From: Epsilonproteobacteria bacterium (ex Lamellibrachia satsuma)
Lineage (GTDB): Bacteria; Campylobacterota; Campylobacteria; Campylobacterales; Sulfurovaceae
DNA: 64,000 bases
Direction of reading: 5' to 3'
Assembly: GCA_003934925.1 (NCBI GenBank)
Contig: JQIX01000015.1
Coordinates: 1 to 64,000, forward strand
Part shown: piece by piece, positions 9,401 through 17,323 of the stretch
Layout: each line of letters opens with the position of its first letter
Numbering within the stretch: the first letter of the stretch is position 1
Translations under genes and position numbers: made by a program
Notes under the pieces: model-generated
Seen by the model: the letters and a program-made list of their open reading frames with translations, nothing else
What the model was told of the DNA's origin: nothing
Database searches by the model: none

Positions 9401-10864
9401 CTATTGGGGTCTATAAACCCTTACATTTTCACACGACTCAGAATCACGCAAGTATTGTGCATGAAGCTGGCTCATAATGCCTTTTTCGCAATAGAGCAGG
9501 TATTCTTTGTCCTGAGGCAATTTTTTAAATTCTGTTTTGAGCTTATGAAAAGGTATCTTAATACTTTTGCAGGATGTAGAAAGGCATTCTTCTTCAGGAC
9601 GGATATCTATGACTACATACTCCCCTTTGCTCAGATCATGTATCACTTCTATCGGTGCTGCATTGCTTACATCGTCTATGATCTCATCCACATAGATCAT
9701 AACGGCTTCTTCTGCGGCTTTGTCCAGTACTGCATAGTCAAAACGCTTGGCTTCCTTTTCCATGCGTTTGTATGAACCGTGCGTGATGGGATTTTTGGAG
9801 ATAACTCCGCAATATTCCGGCATATTCTCTGCAAATCTGCGGGTGCCTATTTCATTGGCAATATTGATAATGTCAGGTTTATTCATTGTTGCCAGTGGGC
9901 GCAGGACCAGTTTATTGGTAACCTGGTCTATAAGTGCCAGATTGCGCAGTGTCTGGCTGGAGACCTGTGCAACACTTTCCCCTGTGACAAGCGCATCTAT
10001 TTCCATGGTATTTGCGATCTTCTCCGCTGCCATAAGCATAAGACGCTTCAGTGTAACACCCATATAGGTTTCATGCGTAGAGCGAAATATCTCTTCTATA
10101 ACTTTGTCAAAAGGCACCGAAATAAAAGAGACACGATGCGAAGCACCATACTTGGACCAAAGATAGAGAGCAACCTGTTTTACCCCTATTTCATGAGCAA
10201 TGCCACCGAGGTTAAAGAAAATAAAATGGGTCTTTATCCCCCGCTTCATTGTCAGATAACTGGCTACCGTAGAATCAAAACCGCCGGACATAAGAGAAAG
10301 GATATCTCCCTGGGTACCGATAGGGAATCCACCAAGCCCTGCATATTTGGTGGTGATGATATTGAGTTGCTTGTTGATAAGCTCTATGCGCACGGTAACT
10401 TCCGGATGATGCAGGTCCACACCTTTGGCGTTACAATGTGCCAGCATATAGCCTCCAACCGTCTGTTCCAGTACTGTAGAGTTAAAAGGATGTGTTCCCG
10501 TGCGTTTTGCACGGACCACAAAGGTCTTGCCTTCTACCGTTTTTGCCATTATTTCCGAAACTTTTACCTTAATATCTGAGAGTTCGTCCATATTATCGAA
10601 CTGCAATGCTTCAAGTACCTGCTCTATGCCCGGAGTATGCAACAGTGTCTGTCGTACTTCCGTAAGCACATTTGTGGGACTAACGACTTCTATTTTATCG
10701 CTGAATTTCCTGACTTTGATTTCAGGGCTGTAAGTATTTAAAAGTTTTATGAGATTATTATAGAGTTGCCCTATCATCTGCCTTTTGGCAGATGATCCTT
10801 TTACCATGATCTCAGGAAAAAGCTTTAAGATGAATTTTTGTGTATTGACTGATGGAGATTCCAC
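9401..10864 (-). CDS. thiI: tRNA 4-thiouridine synthase / sulfur transferase with rhodanese domain
   Basis: ThiI inserts sulfur at U8 of tRNA and in many bacteria also supplies sulfur for thiazole synthesis. The 487-residue protein has an N-terminal ferredoxin-like and THUMP region, an adenylating PP-loop (SGGFDSTVASY) in the middle, and a C-terminal rhodanese domain with the persulfide cysteine in LLYCEKGIMS. The rhodanese extension is the long ThiI form, as in gamma-proteobacteria. The gene converges on the PqiA-like gene with only 4 nt between stops. DUF493 and moaC lie upstream on the same strand, so these may form an operon. Confidence 0.94.
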   Translation of the reverse strand: MESPSVNTQKFILKLFPEIMVKGSSAKRQMIGQLYNNLIKLLNTYSPEIKVRKFSDKIEVVSPTNVLTEVRQTLLHTPGIEQVLEALQFDNMDELSDIKVKVSEIMAKTVEGKTFVVRAKRTGTHPFNSTVLEQTVGGYMLAHCNAKGVDLHHPEVTVRIELINKQLNIITTKYAGLGGFPIGTQGDILSLMSGGFDSTVASYLTMKRGIKTHFIFFNLGGIAHEIGVKQVALYLWSKYGASHRVSFISVPFDKVIEEIFRSTHETYMGVTLKRLMLMAAEKIANTMEIDALVTGESVAQVSSQTLRNLALIDQVTNKLVLRPLATMNKPDIINIANEIGTRRFAENMPEYCGVISKNPITHGSYKRMEKEAKRFDYAVLDKAAEEAVMIYVDEIIDDVSNAAPIEVIHDLSKGEYVVIDIRPEEECLSTSCKSIKIPFHKLKTEFKKLPQDKEYLLYCEKGIMSQLHAQYLRDSESCENVRVYRPQ

Positions 10865-10890
10865 GATACTTGGCCTTATTTTTTGGTTTG

Positions 10891-11160
10891 TTAGATCACA
10901 ATATCGACATCATCATGGTCCTGAAAGCATTTAAAGAGTCTGTCTCTCTCTTCCTGGCTTTCTACTACGCAGCTTGCATTGTAAGAGTGGAACTTGCCTG
11001 TTCTTGACAGGTTGCCGACGGAACAGAGATGCTCTTTGTCTCCCATTACTTCTTTGATACATGCAAGCAGAGATTCTTTGTCTCTTCCTATAAGCTTGAA
11101 CCCCCAGTTGGTTGGGTATTCTATTTCTGGTTGTTTATCTATTTTATCGTCTAAAATCAC
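10891..11160 (-). CDS. DUF493 (YbeD-like) small protein
   Basis: The 89-residue protein matches the YbeD/DUF493 fold: a beta-alpha-beta-beta-alpha-beta pattern containing [21 protein letters not shown] and [22 protein letters not shown]. This ACT-like fold suggests ligand sensing, but the role of the family is unresolved. The start lies inside the 3' end of moaC (17-nt overlap), so the two are translationally coupled, and thiI follows 26 nt later. Confidence 0.85.
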   Translation of the reverse strand: MILDDKIDKQPEIEYPTNWGFKLIGRDKESLLACIKEVMGDKEHLCSVGNLSRTGKFHSYNASCVVESQEERDRLFKCFQDHDDVDIVI

Positions 11161-11614
11161 CGCTTTTGCCTCCTGATTTTGCTTCTAATTGTACATTTCT
11201 GATGACCATGCCTTTATCAATGGCTTTGAGCATATCGTAGATAGTGAGCAGTCCTACACTTACGCCGGTCAGTGCTTCCATCTCCACTCCAGTCTGTCCC
11301 TTCAGTTTTGCTGTGACCGTTAGTTTAAATCCGGGCAGTTCAGGAAGTTCTGCTATATCTGTTTTAACGGAAGTGAGCATAAGAGGGTGACACATAGGAA
11401 TGAGTGTACTTGTCTGCTTTGTCCCTTGTATGGCGGCAATGACGGCAGTTTGAAGTACAGGCCCTTTTTTTGCTGTATTGGCTACTACTGCATCAAAAGC
11501 AGCCTGCCCCACCTCTATAATGCCGCTTGCTGTGGCAATACGTGTGGTATTGTCTTTTTCCGAAACATCGACCATTTTGGGTTTGTTCTGTTCATCTAAG
11601 TGTGTTAAGTCCAC
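11144..11614 (-). CDS. moaC: Cyclic pyranopterin monophosphate synthase
   Basis: MoaC acts with MoaA to form cyclic pyranopterin monophosphate, the first intermediate of molybdenum-cofactor synthesis. The 156-residue protein is full length and has the hallmark segments [11 protein letters not shown] and [23 protein letters not shown]. It is separated by more than 40 kb from moaD, moaE and moeA in this window. The Moco pathway is needed here for SoxC. It heads a run of genes moaC, DUF493, thiI on the minus strand. Confidence 0.96.
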   Translation of the reverse strand: MDLTHLDEQNKPKMVDVSEKDNTTRIATASGIIEVGQAAFDAVVANTAKKGPVLQTAVIAAIQGTKQTSTLIPMCHPLMLTSVKTDIAELPELPGFKLTVTAKLKGQTGVEMEALTGVSVGLLTIYDMLKAIDKGMVIRNVQLEAKSGGKSGDFRR

Positions 11615-11735
11615 AAATATTTCCTATTTATTAGTTTATTTTTGCCATTTTAACATAATATATGACGTAAATAAAGTATTTTTGACGGAAAAAGATATAA
11701 ATTGACGTTTTTAATATAAAAATAATTGATTTTTA

Positions 11736-11761
11736 ACATCAAATTGGTTATGATTTGATGT
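11736..11761. promoter_or_regulatory. Inverted repeat before the recombinase-like gene
   Basis: Perfect 9-bp arms (ACATCAAAT and ATTTGATGT) are separated by 8 nt and end 19 nt before the ATG at 11781. The size and position fit an operator, possibly for the DNA-binding protein encoded just downstream. No experiment can be inferred from sequence alone. Confidence 0.45.
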
Positions 11762-11780
11762 GAAATGATAAAGGAGAAGT

Positions 11781-12455
11781 ATGAATTATGCGTATTTAAG
11801 ACAAATGCCAGACAACCATAACATGTCTGAACAACAGCGTAGCATTCTCTCATTTTCATTGGCTCATAATCTGGAAATAGACAAGGAGGTCATAGAGTAT
11901 TCAAGCAAGAATCATCCTATAGAAGAGAGGAAGAAGTTTGAAGAGTTTATGCATTCTCTGAAGGGGGGAAACAGTCTCATTGTGGATACTCTTTCGGTGT
12001 TGAGTGATCGTGCTGAAGAGCTGATCAAGATCATCAATTGCATGCTAAGCCGCAATATTGACCTTTATATAGCCAGCAGTAAAACACTTATCAATAAAGA
12101 GACTACGGTTGTGGAGGTGTTCCCTCTGCTTAATGACCTTCGTGAAGCACAAAAAGCAAAATCAAATCAAATAGGACGGCCGAAGGGGAGTCGATCCTCT
12201 TCTAAGTTTGATGTTTTTCAGCCACGGATCATCTCTTTGCTAAAAGAGGGGATGAATGTGAGTGCTATTGCAAGAGAATTGGGCGTAAGCCGGAGTTCTT
12301 TGAAAGATTATATAGAGTCGAGAGGAATAAGAGAGTTGGTTGAGGGCTCCTGGATGGAGATCTCTCAGCCTCAAACGATTGCAGGAGTGGACAATACCTT
12401 GCTGGTATGTCCATTTGAACAGGAAAAACAACAAAAAGAAAAAAGGATATCGTAA
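11781..12455 (+). CDS. Serine-recombinase-like protein lacking catalytic residues, probable DNA-binding regulator
   Basis: The 224-residue protein has the layout of a resolvase/invertase: an N-terminal recombinase fold (NYAYLRQ..., EQQRSIL, GGNSLIVDTLSVLSD), a long helix, and a C-terminal helix-turn-helix (NVSAIARELGVSRSSLKDYI). The catalytic serine expected in YxRVS is absent (YLRQMPDN) and the DRLxR arginine motif reads DTLSVLSD. It therefore looks unable to recombine DNA and may act as a regulator. The stop is 1 nt before the ccoG start, with ccoG's ribosome site inside this gene, so its job is probably linked to ccoG. The upstream inverted repeat could be its own operator. Confidence 0.75.
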   Translation: MNYAYLRQMPDNHNMSEQQRSILSFSLAHNLEIDKEVIEYSSKNHPIEERKKFEEFMHSLKGGNSLIVDTLSVLSDRAEELIKIINCMLSRNIDLYIASSKTLINKETTVVEVFPLLNDLREAQKAKSNQIGRPKGSRSSSKFDVFQPRIISLLKEGMNVSAIARELGVSRSSLKDYIESRGIRELVEGSWMEISQPQTIAGVDNTLLVCPFEQEKQQKEKRIS

Positions 12456-12456
12456 A

Positions 12457-13911
12457 ATGGAAGCAATTACGAATGAAGAGACAAAACCGAAGAAAAATCA
12501 GTCAAAAGAGTATTTAAAAGGCTGGGTACCTTATCGTATTAAACGGTATTGGGCGTATGCAGCAGCAACGATCATAGCACTTGTGATGCCTTGGATCACG
12601 ATAGGCGGGAATCATCTTTTCCTACTGAGTTTTGACCACAAGAAACTGCATCTTGCAGGAGTTGCTTTTGATATGCAGGAACTTTATTTGATGCCGTTCC
12701 TGCTTATGCTTCTCTTTCTGGGGATATTTGCGGTTACCGCAGTGGGCGGTAGGGCATGGTGTGGCTGGGCCTGCCCTCAGACAGTCTTTAGAGTTATTTA
12801 TAGAGATTTTATTGAGACAAAACTTTTGGGTTTGAGAAAGCGTATCAAGAATAAGCAAAAAGAGCCTGATATGTCCAAAGCGGAAAATCAGGTAAAAAAA
12901 TTGATCGCAATTTTGATCTGGTCTGTCCTGGCCTTTATTGCAGCCGCGGATTTCCTCTGGTATTTTGTACCGCCTGAGGATTTCTTCCAATATATCCAGC
13001 ATCCGGCGGATCATACGATATTGATGGGTATGCTGATCGGTACGGCACTGTTCATCATTGCGGATGTTGTATTTATAAAAGAGAATTTTTGTGTCTATAT
13101 CTGCCCTTACAGCCGTGTACAGTCCGTACTTTATGATGATGATACGGTCATGGCTATTTATGATCCGCATCGTGGAGGAGATATTTATGAAGGGCATGGA
13201 AATGACCGACACAAGAAATATAGCAAAACAAAAGATCTTGTTGCGGATGAACCGACTGCAGAGTGTACGACCTGTGAGAGCTGTGTAACGGTCTGTCCTA
13301 CACACATCGATATCCGTAAAGGTTTACAGCTTGAGTGTATCAACTGTCTTGAATGTGTAGATGCCTGTACCACGGTGATGGGAGCATTAGGGAAGCCTTC
13401 GCTTGTTAGATGGTCCAGTGAAAATGAGGTGATTTATCAAAAAGGAAAAACAAATTACTTTAGACCGAAAGTGATCGCATACTTTACAGTACTGGTGTTG
13501 GTATTGGTTGCACTGTTTACTATGGGAAGCAAAAAAGAACATATGCTGCTTAATGTAAATAAAACGACAAGACTATATAAAATACTGGATCACGGTGTCG
13601 TTGAGAATGACTATGTTTTCCTGTTTGCCAATACAGATAGCAAAAGACATACCTATTATTTTGAGATAGAGGGAGATCTGAAAAATAAAATTAAGATCGT
13701 CAGACCAAAAGAATCATTCTCTATCGCTGCGAGTCAAAAACGAAAAAAAGTAGTTGTGCTCAGGACCAAAGAGAAATTGGCGAACGATACACGAAAAGAT
13801 GTACCGATCCCTGTAACAATCAAAGCATTTGCAACAGATGATAAAGAGAAGATCGTAGTAGAGCGACATACCGTGTTTGTGTATCCTCGTTCAGATCTGC
13901 TTAAAAAATAA
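12457..13911 (+). CDS. ccoG: CcoG/RdxA, cytochrome c oxidase accessory ferredoxin
   Basis: CcoG is a membrane-bound 4Fe-4S protein that helps deliver copper for cbb3-type cytochrome c oxidase assembly. The product of about 484 residues has an N-terminal cytosolic segment, several transmembrane helices (YAAATIIALVMPWITIGG; LYLMPFLLMLLFLGIFAVT), a CGWACPQTVF motif, two ferredoxin clusters (CTTCESCVTVCP; CINCLECVDAC), and a C-terminal Ig-like domain. I chose the ATG at 12457, with AAAAGGATAT upstream; the longer reading would overlap the preceding gene by 40 codons. The oxidase subunits (ccoNOQP) are not in this window. Confidence 0.93.
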   Translation: MEAITNEETKPKKNQSKEYLKGWVPYRIKRYWAYAAATIIALVMPWITIGGNHLFLLSFDHKKLHLAGVAFDMQELYLMPFLLMLLFLGIFAVTAVGGRAWCGWACPQTVFRVIYRDFIETKLLGLRKRIKNKQKEPDMSKAENQVKKLIAILIWSVLAFIAAADFLWYFVPPEDFFQYIQHPADHTILMGMLIGTALFIIADVVFIKENFCVYICPYSRVQSVLYDDDTVMAIYDPHRGGDIYEGHGNDRHKKYSKTKDLVADEPTAECTTCESCVTVCPTHIDIRKGLQLECINCLECVDACTTVMGALGKPSLVRWSSENEVIYQKGKTNYFRPKVIAYFTVLVLVLVALFTMGSKKEHMLLNVNKTTRLYKILDHGVVENDYVFLFANTDSKRHTYYFEIEGDLKNKIKIVRPKESFSIAASQKRKKVVVLRTKEKLANDTRKDVPIPVTIKAFATDDKEKIVVERHTVFVYPRSDLLKK

Positions 13912-13921
13912 GGAGTTCATC

Positions 13922-15091
13922 ATGGCAAAGGTATTGGTACTGGGTGGTGGATTTGCCGGTGTAGAAGCAGCAATATTTCTGAGAAAGCAAGAGCTTGATG
14001 TTACACTTGTGAGTGACAGGGACTATTTTTACATCTACCCTACGTCTATCTGGGTCCCTACAGGTGAAGCCACAAAAGAGGATGTCTCTGTTCCTCTTGA
14101 CAAATTAGCGTTTGCACATGGATTTAAACTGATCGTTGATCCGGTAACGAAGATAGAAGCGCAAGAAAAAAAAGTAATATTGCAAAGCAGTCGTGTACTA
14201 GAGGGCTATGATTATATCGTAGTAGCTATGGGGCAGGATAAAATACAGCACACAGGGATGGAACATACCCTCTCTATTTGCGGAAAACCAGAAGAGGCGA
14301 CAGAACTATATAAGCGCTTGTCTGCCTTGGTGCAGAAAGGTTCCGGAAAGATTGCTATGGGCTTTGGAGGAAATCCGAAAGATACCTCTGCTGTGCGTGG
14401 AGGACCTGCGTTTGAAGTATTATTTAATGTAGATACGTATTTGAAGAGAAAAGGGTTGCGTGAAAACTTTGAACTCACTTTTTTTGCACCTATGGAAAAA
14501 CCTGGTATGAAAATGGGGCATAATGCTGTTGGCATGATGGATAAAATGTTCGAAATGACACATATTCATAAAAAAGTCGGTTCCAAGATTATTTCATTTG
14601 AGGCTGACGGCATTAATTTCGAAGATGGCACAAAGATAGAATCTGATCTCACGATGTTCATTGCTGCGGGAACAGGACAAGGTATTGTTGCACAGTCGGG
14701 TCTTCCTTTGAGTGAAGCAGGGTTTGTTGTAACGAATGAATATAATGAAGTAGAAGGATTTGAGGGAATCTATGCTATTGGTGATTCTGCATCACTGATG
14801 GGGCCTGACTGGAGAGCAAAGCAGGGTCATGTTGCTGAAGTAATGGCCAGGAATGTGGCATATAATATTTTTCAGCATGCACAGAACATAGATTCAAAAA
14901 GAGGATATCTGGAGCATATCAACATACTTTGTGTCATGGATACGGGAAACGGTGCAGCATTTGTTCATAGAGATGATAAAGGTGGAAAGATGATCCCTAT
15001 GCCTGTGATCGGCCACTGGATGAAAAAAGGCTGGGGATGGTACTGTCGCAACTCCAAACTAGGAAAAATCCCCCGAATACCTGGAATGTGA
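13922..15091 (+). CDS. Sulfide:quinone oxidoreductase-family flavoprotein
   Basis: The 389-residue protein is a two-dinucleotide-binding flavoprotein of the SQR/FCSD family, which oxidises sulfide and reduces quinone at the cytoplasmic membrane. It begins with the FAD motif VLGGGFAGVEAA and has the second FAD contact IYAIGDSASL. Cys120 (SICGKPEE) and Cys337 (NILCVMD) align by position with two of the redox cysteines of SQR; the middle one appears absent (DTSAVRGGPAFE). The Trp/Lys-rich C-terminus (HWMKKGWGWY) could insert in the membrane. ATG 13922 follows AAGGAG, 10 nt after ccoG. The exact SQR type is uncertain, and another flavoprotein role is possible. Confidence 0.75.
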   Translation: MAKVLVLGGGFAGVEAAIFLRKQELDVTLVSDRDYFYIYPTSIWVPTGEATKEDVSVPLDKLAFAHGFKLIVDPVTKIEAQEKKVILQSSRVLEGYDYIVVAMGQDKIQHTGMEHTLSICGKPEEATELYKRLSALVQKGSGKIAMGFGGNPKDTSAVRGGPAFEVLFNVDTYLKRKGLRENFELTFFAPMEKPGMKMGHNAVGMMDKMFEMTHIHKKVGSKIISFEADGINFEDGTKIESDLTMFIAAGTGQGIVAQSGLPLSEAGFVVTNEYNEVEGFEGIYAIGDSASLMGPDWRAKQGHVAEVMARNVAYNIFQHAQNIDSKRGYLEHINILCVMDTGNGAAFVHRDDKGGKMIPMPVIGHWMKKGWGWYCRNSKLGKIPRIPGM

Positions 15092-15096
15092 GACGC

Positions 15097-15139
15097 GTAA
15101 AGCAAACGACAACTGCTTGTCGTTTGTAGCGTCGAAACC
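15097..15139 (+). repeat. 43-bp direct repeat, copy 1 (contains hairpin)
   Basis: Copy 1 of a direct repeat whose second copy is at 15181-15223. Only one base differs (T at 15127, C in copy 2), and that base lies at the foot of the internal hairpin where both variants can pair with G. Confidence 0.9.
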
Positions 15140-15180
15140 GGAGCGGTGGAGCAAAGTGACCCGCGAAGGCTGGGAGAACC

Positions 15181-15223
15181 GTAAAGCAAACGACAACTGC
15201 TTGTCGTTTGCAGCGTCGAAACC
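15181..15223 (+). repeat. 43-bp direct repeat, copy 2 (contains hairpin)
   Basis: Copy 2 of the repeat at 15097-15139. Its hairpin stem GCAAACGACAA/TTGTCGTTTGC is perfectly paired over 11 bp with a 4-nt CTGC loop. Confidence 0.9.
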
Positions 15224-15466
15224 ATGAACGCCGTTAATGAACAGGAACAGTTTCCTGTTCATAGGATTGGAACCGAAGGTGATGTCTCAGAGAGACCACC
15301 GAAGGCATTGGCAGTAACGAAATGTAGCCGTGAAGGCAGGAACCCAAATGTGAACTGTCCCCTCCTTTTTAATAATAATTAAATAAATTTATAATTATTA
15401 TAATTCTAAGTTTTATATAAAATCGGTAAAATTTCAAAATCTCTGAACAATAAAGGAAAATAAAAA

Positions 15467-15859
15467 ATGAAACAAATTACAGTGATGGAAAAATACCCTG
15501 TATTTACCGTAGAAGTAAAAAAAGAGGAAACAAGCTATAAAAATGTAGATGAAATACTCAACTATCTTAAATCACAGATAGAAACACACCCTGTTGCAAC
15601 ATATATTGGTGAGTTCGACCACTATACACATACAAAAAATCTTGAAGAGGGTGAAATTGCTAAAGAGATCAAAGATGCAAAAAATATTATCTGTTGTTTT
15701 GGTAAAAAGTTGCCAAAAGCGGAAGTATTGGCGGTAAGGCCAAGATCTATCGGTGTAGCTGAAATGGCAGACAGTTTTGTTGTAAGCTTTTTGGAGGCAC
15801 CAAACCCTGATGCCAATACAGCAATGGAAAAATGGGTTAAAGCGATCGCTAACGCATAA
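15467..15859 (+). CDS. Small conserved-looking protein of unknown function
   Basis: The 130-residue protein has no signal peptide or membrane segment. It is an alpha/beta protein with MKQITVMEKYPVFTVEV at the start, a likely helix (VDEILNYLKSQIETH), and the segment NIICCFGKKLPKAEVLAVRPRSIGV with a CC pair. Proteins of similar sequence seem to occur in sulfur-oxidising Campylobacterota, probably under a DUF name, but I cannot name the family with confidence. A clear ribosome site (AAAGGA) and an AT-rich promoter region precede it. It is probably monocistronic. Confidence 0.7.
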   Translation: MKQITVMEKYPVFTVEVKKEETSYKNVDEILNYLKSQIETHPVATYIGEFDHYTHTKNLEEGEIAKEIKDAKNIICCFGKKLPKAEVLAVRPRSIGVAEMADSFVVSFLEAPNPDANTAMEKWVKAIANA

Positions 15860-16211
15860 TACAATTTTTTATATTTATATTTTCCTGTGTCTCCTGTGCC
15901 TTTAGGGATGCTAGGAAGATTTTCCTACCTATTCCGGTTTTTGTGATCAAAAAAAATTATTTCACTCTAAGTGTCTACATTAGAGGTGCCCTTATGTTAT
16001 ATTTGATCTTGAAGATAAAATCAAGACCGAAAAAGTTTCAAGTGTTACTATAAGGTACAAAGTAACTCTATAGATAACGTAATTGCGGCATTTGATCGTA
16101 TATTGAAAAAAGCAAAAGACAAAGTTTAAATAGTGAAAAAATTTAATTAAGACTAATTTTATCCGAATTAAGCCATAATACGGTTATCTAACTAAAATAA
16201 AAGGATATTAA
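15860..16211. other. 352-nt non-coding stretch with a gene remnant and a repeat fragment
   Basis: No intact gene is seen. Positions 15979-16000 match 51271-51292 with one mismatch, so this carries part of a dispersed repeat. From about 16020 to 16128, two adjacent frames read like the end of a protein (KTEKVSSVTIRYKV, then after a frameshift IDNVIAAFDRILKKAKDKV and a stop), which may be a decayed gene. The last 60 nt hold the promoter region of tpx. Confidence 0.4.
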
Positions 16212-16727
16212 ATGGCAACAGTAACATTTAAAAACGACACAGTATGTAATCTGGCAGGTAATGAAATCAATGTAGGTGATACAGCACCGGTAGTAACAGT
16301 AGTAAACTCTAACCCAATGCTTCAAGATGAGCAAGTAGGTGGAGAAGGCAAAGTACAACTTGTAATCGCAGTGCCTTCACTTGACACAGGTGTATGTGAT
16401 GCAGAGACAAGAAGATTTAACCAAGAGGCAGCGAACCTTGAGGGTGTAGAAGTGATCACAGTATCTATGGACCTTCCATTTGCTGCTGCTAGATGGTGTG
16501 GTGCCGCAGGGATCGAAAATATCAAAGTATGTTCTGACTTCAGAAATAAAGATTTTGCAAATGCTTACGGTGTACTTCTTGCAGACGGTCCTTTAGCTGG
16601 TATTACTGCAAGAGTTATTTTTGTGATTGGTAAAGACGGGAAAATCACTTACAAGCAAGTCGTTCCTGAAATTACTCAAGAGCCTAACTACGAAGAGGCG
16701 ATCGAAGCTGCAAAAGCTGCCCTATAA
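16212..16727 (+). CDS. tpx: Thiol peroxidase (Tpx-type peroxiredoxin)
   Basis: Tpx reduces hydrogen peroxide and alkyl peroxides using thioredoxin. The 171-residue protein has the peroxidatic Cys62 in VPSLDTGVCDAETRRF and the resolving Cys96 in RWCGAAG, at the same spacing as the atypical 2-Cys Tpx of other bacteria; Cys107 is an extra. The gene is preceded by AAAAGGATATTAA and followed by a strong hairpin, so it is probably a single-gene unit. It would protect against peroxide made during microaerobic sulfur respiration. Confidence 0.95.
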   Translation: MATVTFKNDTVCNLAGNEINVGDTAPVVTVVNSNPMLQDEQVGGEGKVQLVIAVPSLDTGVCDAETRRFNQEAANLEGVEVITVSMDLPFAAARWCGAAGIENIKVCSDFRNKDFANAYGVLLADGPLAGITARVIFVIGKDGKITYKQVVPEITQEPNYEEAIEAAKAAL

Positions 16728-16735
16728 CCACTTTA

Positions 16736-16758
16736 TCAAAGTCCTTTCGGGACTTTGA
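16736..16758 (+). terminator. Hairpin after tpx
   Basis: Nine-bp arms (TCAAAGTCC and GGACTTTGA) around a 5-nt loop begin 9 nt after the tpx stop. There is no T-run immediately after it, so it is an imperfect intrinsic terminator or a 3' stabilising hairpin. Confidence 0.6.
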
Positions 16759-16935
16759 AACCACTTTATACTTCCTTGAGAATCAACCTTCTTTCTTTCT
16801 TTTTTTTTCTATTTTTGTTACAATCCCTGTATGTTTATCTATCATAAAATTATTTCATTCATTGGTTTATTCTTTCGTTTTACAGGATACAGTGGTTCAA
16901 GTATACCTATTATCATACAATAAAGGAACAAGACA

Positions 16936-17322
16936 TTGGCATATACTCAAAAGCAGATAGACAAATTCAACCGTCAAAAATATATTAGCGAACTGGAAAA
17001 GATCAGTAAAAACCTTTTTCGCATGTTACGGGATGAAAATGTCTCTTCTGAAAAATTTATGATAAAATTTGAAGAGCTTAAAAAGAAGTTCGATGAGAAA
17101 GCAGAAGTACAGCTTGATTCGGAATATCATCAGCAGCTGAAAGCTTATATAGAAAGGCTCTACTGTTCAAGCTGTGTGGCAGAAGAATTCAATGATGAAA
17201 GTTTTAATAATATGCGTGATGCAGAGATGAGCAACTTAAACCGTCTTCAAAAGCTGAAGAACGGTACATCTTATAAAAAAGATAAACACAGATCAAAACA
17301 TAAAAATGAAGATTGGGGGTAG
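16936..17322 (+). CDS. Small charged helical protein of unknown function
   Basis: The 128-residue product is rich in Lys and Glu and predicted mostly helical (LEKISKNLFRMLRDENV; IKFEELKKKFDEKAEVQL), with a CSSC pair near residue 79 and a basic tail (KKDKHRSKHKNEDWG). It starts at TTG 16936, with AAAGGA at 16922-16927 9 nt upstream. The stop is 1 nt before the next start, and the gene after it encodes an L,D-transpeptidase, so the two share an operon. No family recognised. Confidence 0.7.
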   Translation: MAYTQKQIDKFNRQKYISELEKISKNLFRMLRDENVSSEKFMIKFEELKKKFDEKAEVQLDSEYHQQLKAYIERLYCSSCVAEEFNDESFNNMRDAEMSNLNRLQKLKNGTSYKKDKHRSKHKNEDWG

Positions 17323-17323
17323 A

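Larger units (their letters stand above)
15092..15355 (+). ncRNA. Candidate structured RNA (possible omega-RNA/HEARO-like), starting at the SQR stop codon
   Basis: This 375-nt gap after the SQR gene has no convincing ORF but is full of paired segments. Two 43-bp direct repeats (15097-15139 and 15181-15223, one mismatch) each hold a 10- to 11-bp hairpin with loop CTGC; the mismatch turns a G-C pair into G-T, so pairing is kept. GACGC at 15092 pairs with GCGTC closing the first hairpin. A third hairpin (15237-15262) has 11-bp arms, and a fourth near 15279-15301 pairs GGTG..GTCTC with GAGAC..CACC. GAAGGC recurs three times. From memory the 3' part resembles HEARO/omega-RNA, but no IscB gene is adjacent. 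The strand is a guess. Confidence 0.4.

Noticed and set aside
9779-10579. 266-codon plus-strand ORF inside thiI
   Set aside because: It is a mirror of the thiI coding strand, with Cys/His-rich, unlikely protein composition.
11781-12455. Active DNA invertase with flanking invertible segment
   Set aside because: Catalytic serine and arginine motifs are missing, and the only nearby inverted repeat (11736-11761) is promoter-sized, with no second site.
12622-13305. Long 227-codon minus-strand ORF inside ccoG
   Set aside because: It is antisense to a well-supported membrane protein gene and has no plausible composition, so it is a shadow frame.
14965-15262. Minus-strand ORFs of 86 and 67 codons over the 15.1-15.2 kb repeats
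   Set aside because: They read through the hairpin repeats and give internally duplicated peptides rich in Leu, Ser and Thr; the region fits structured non-coding sequence better.
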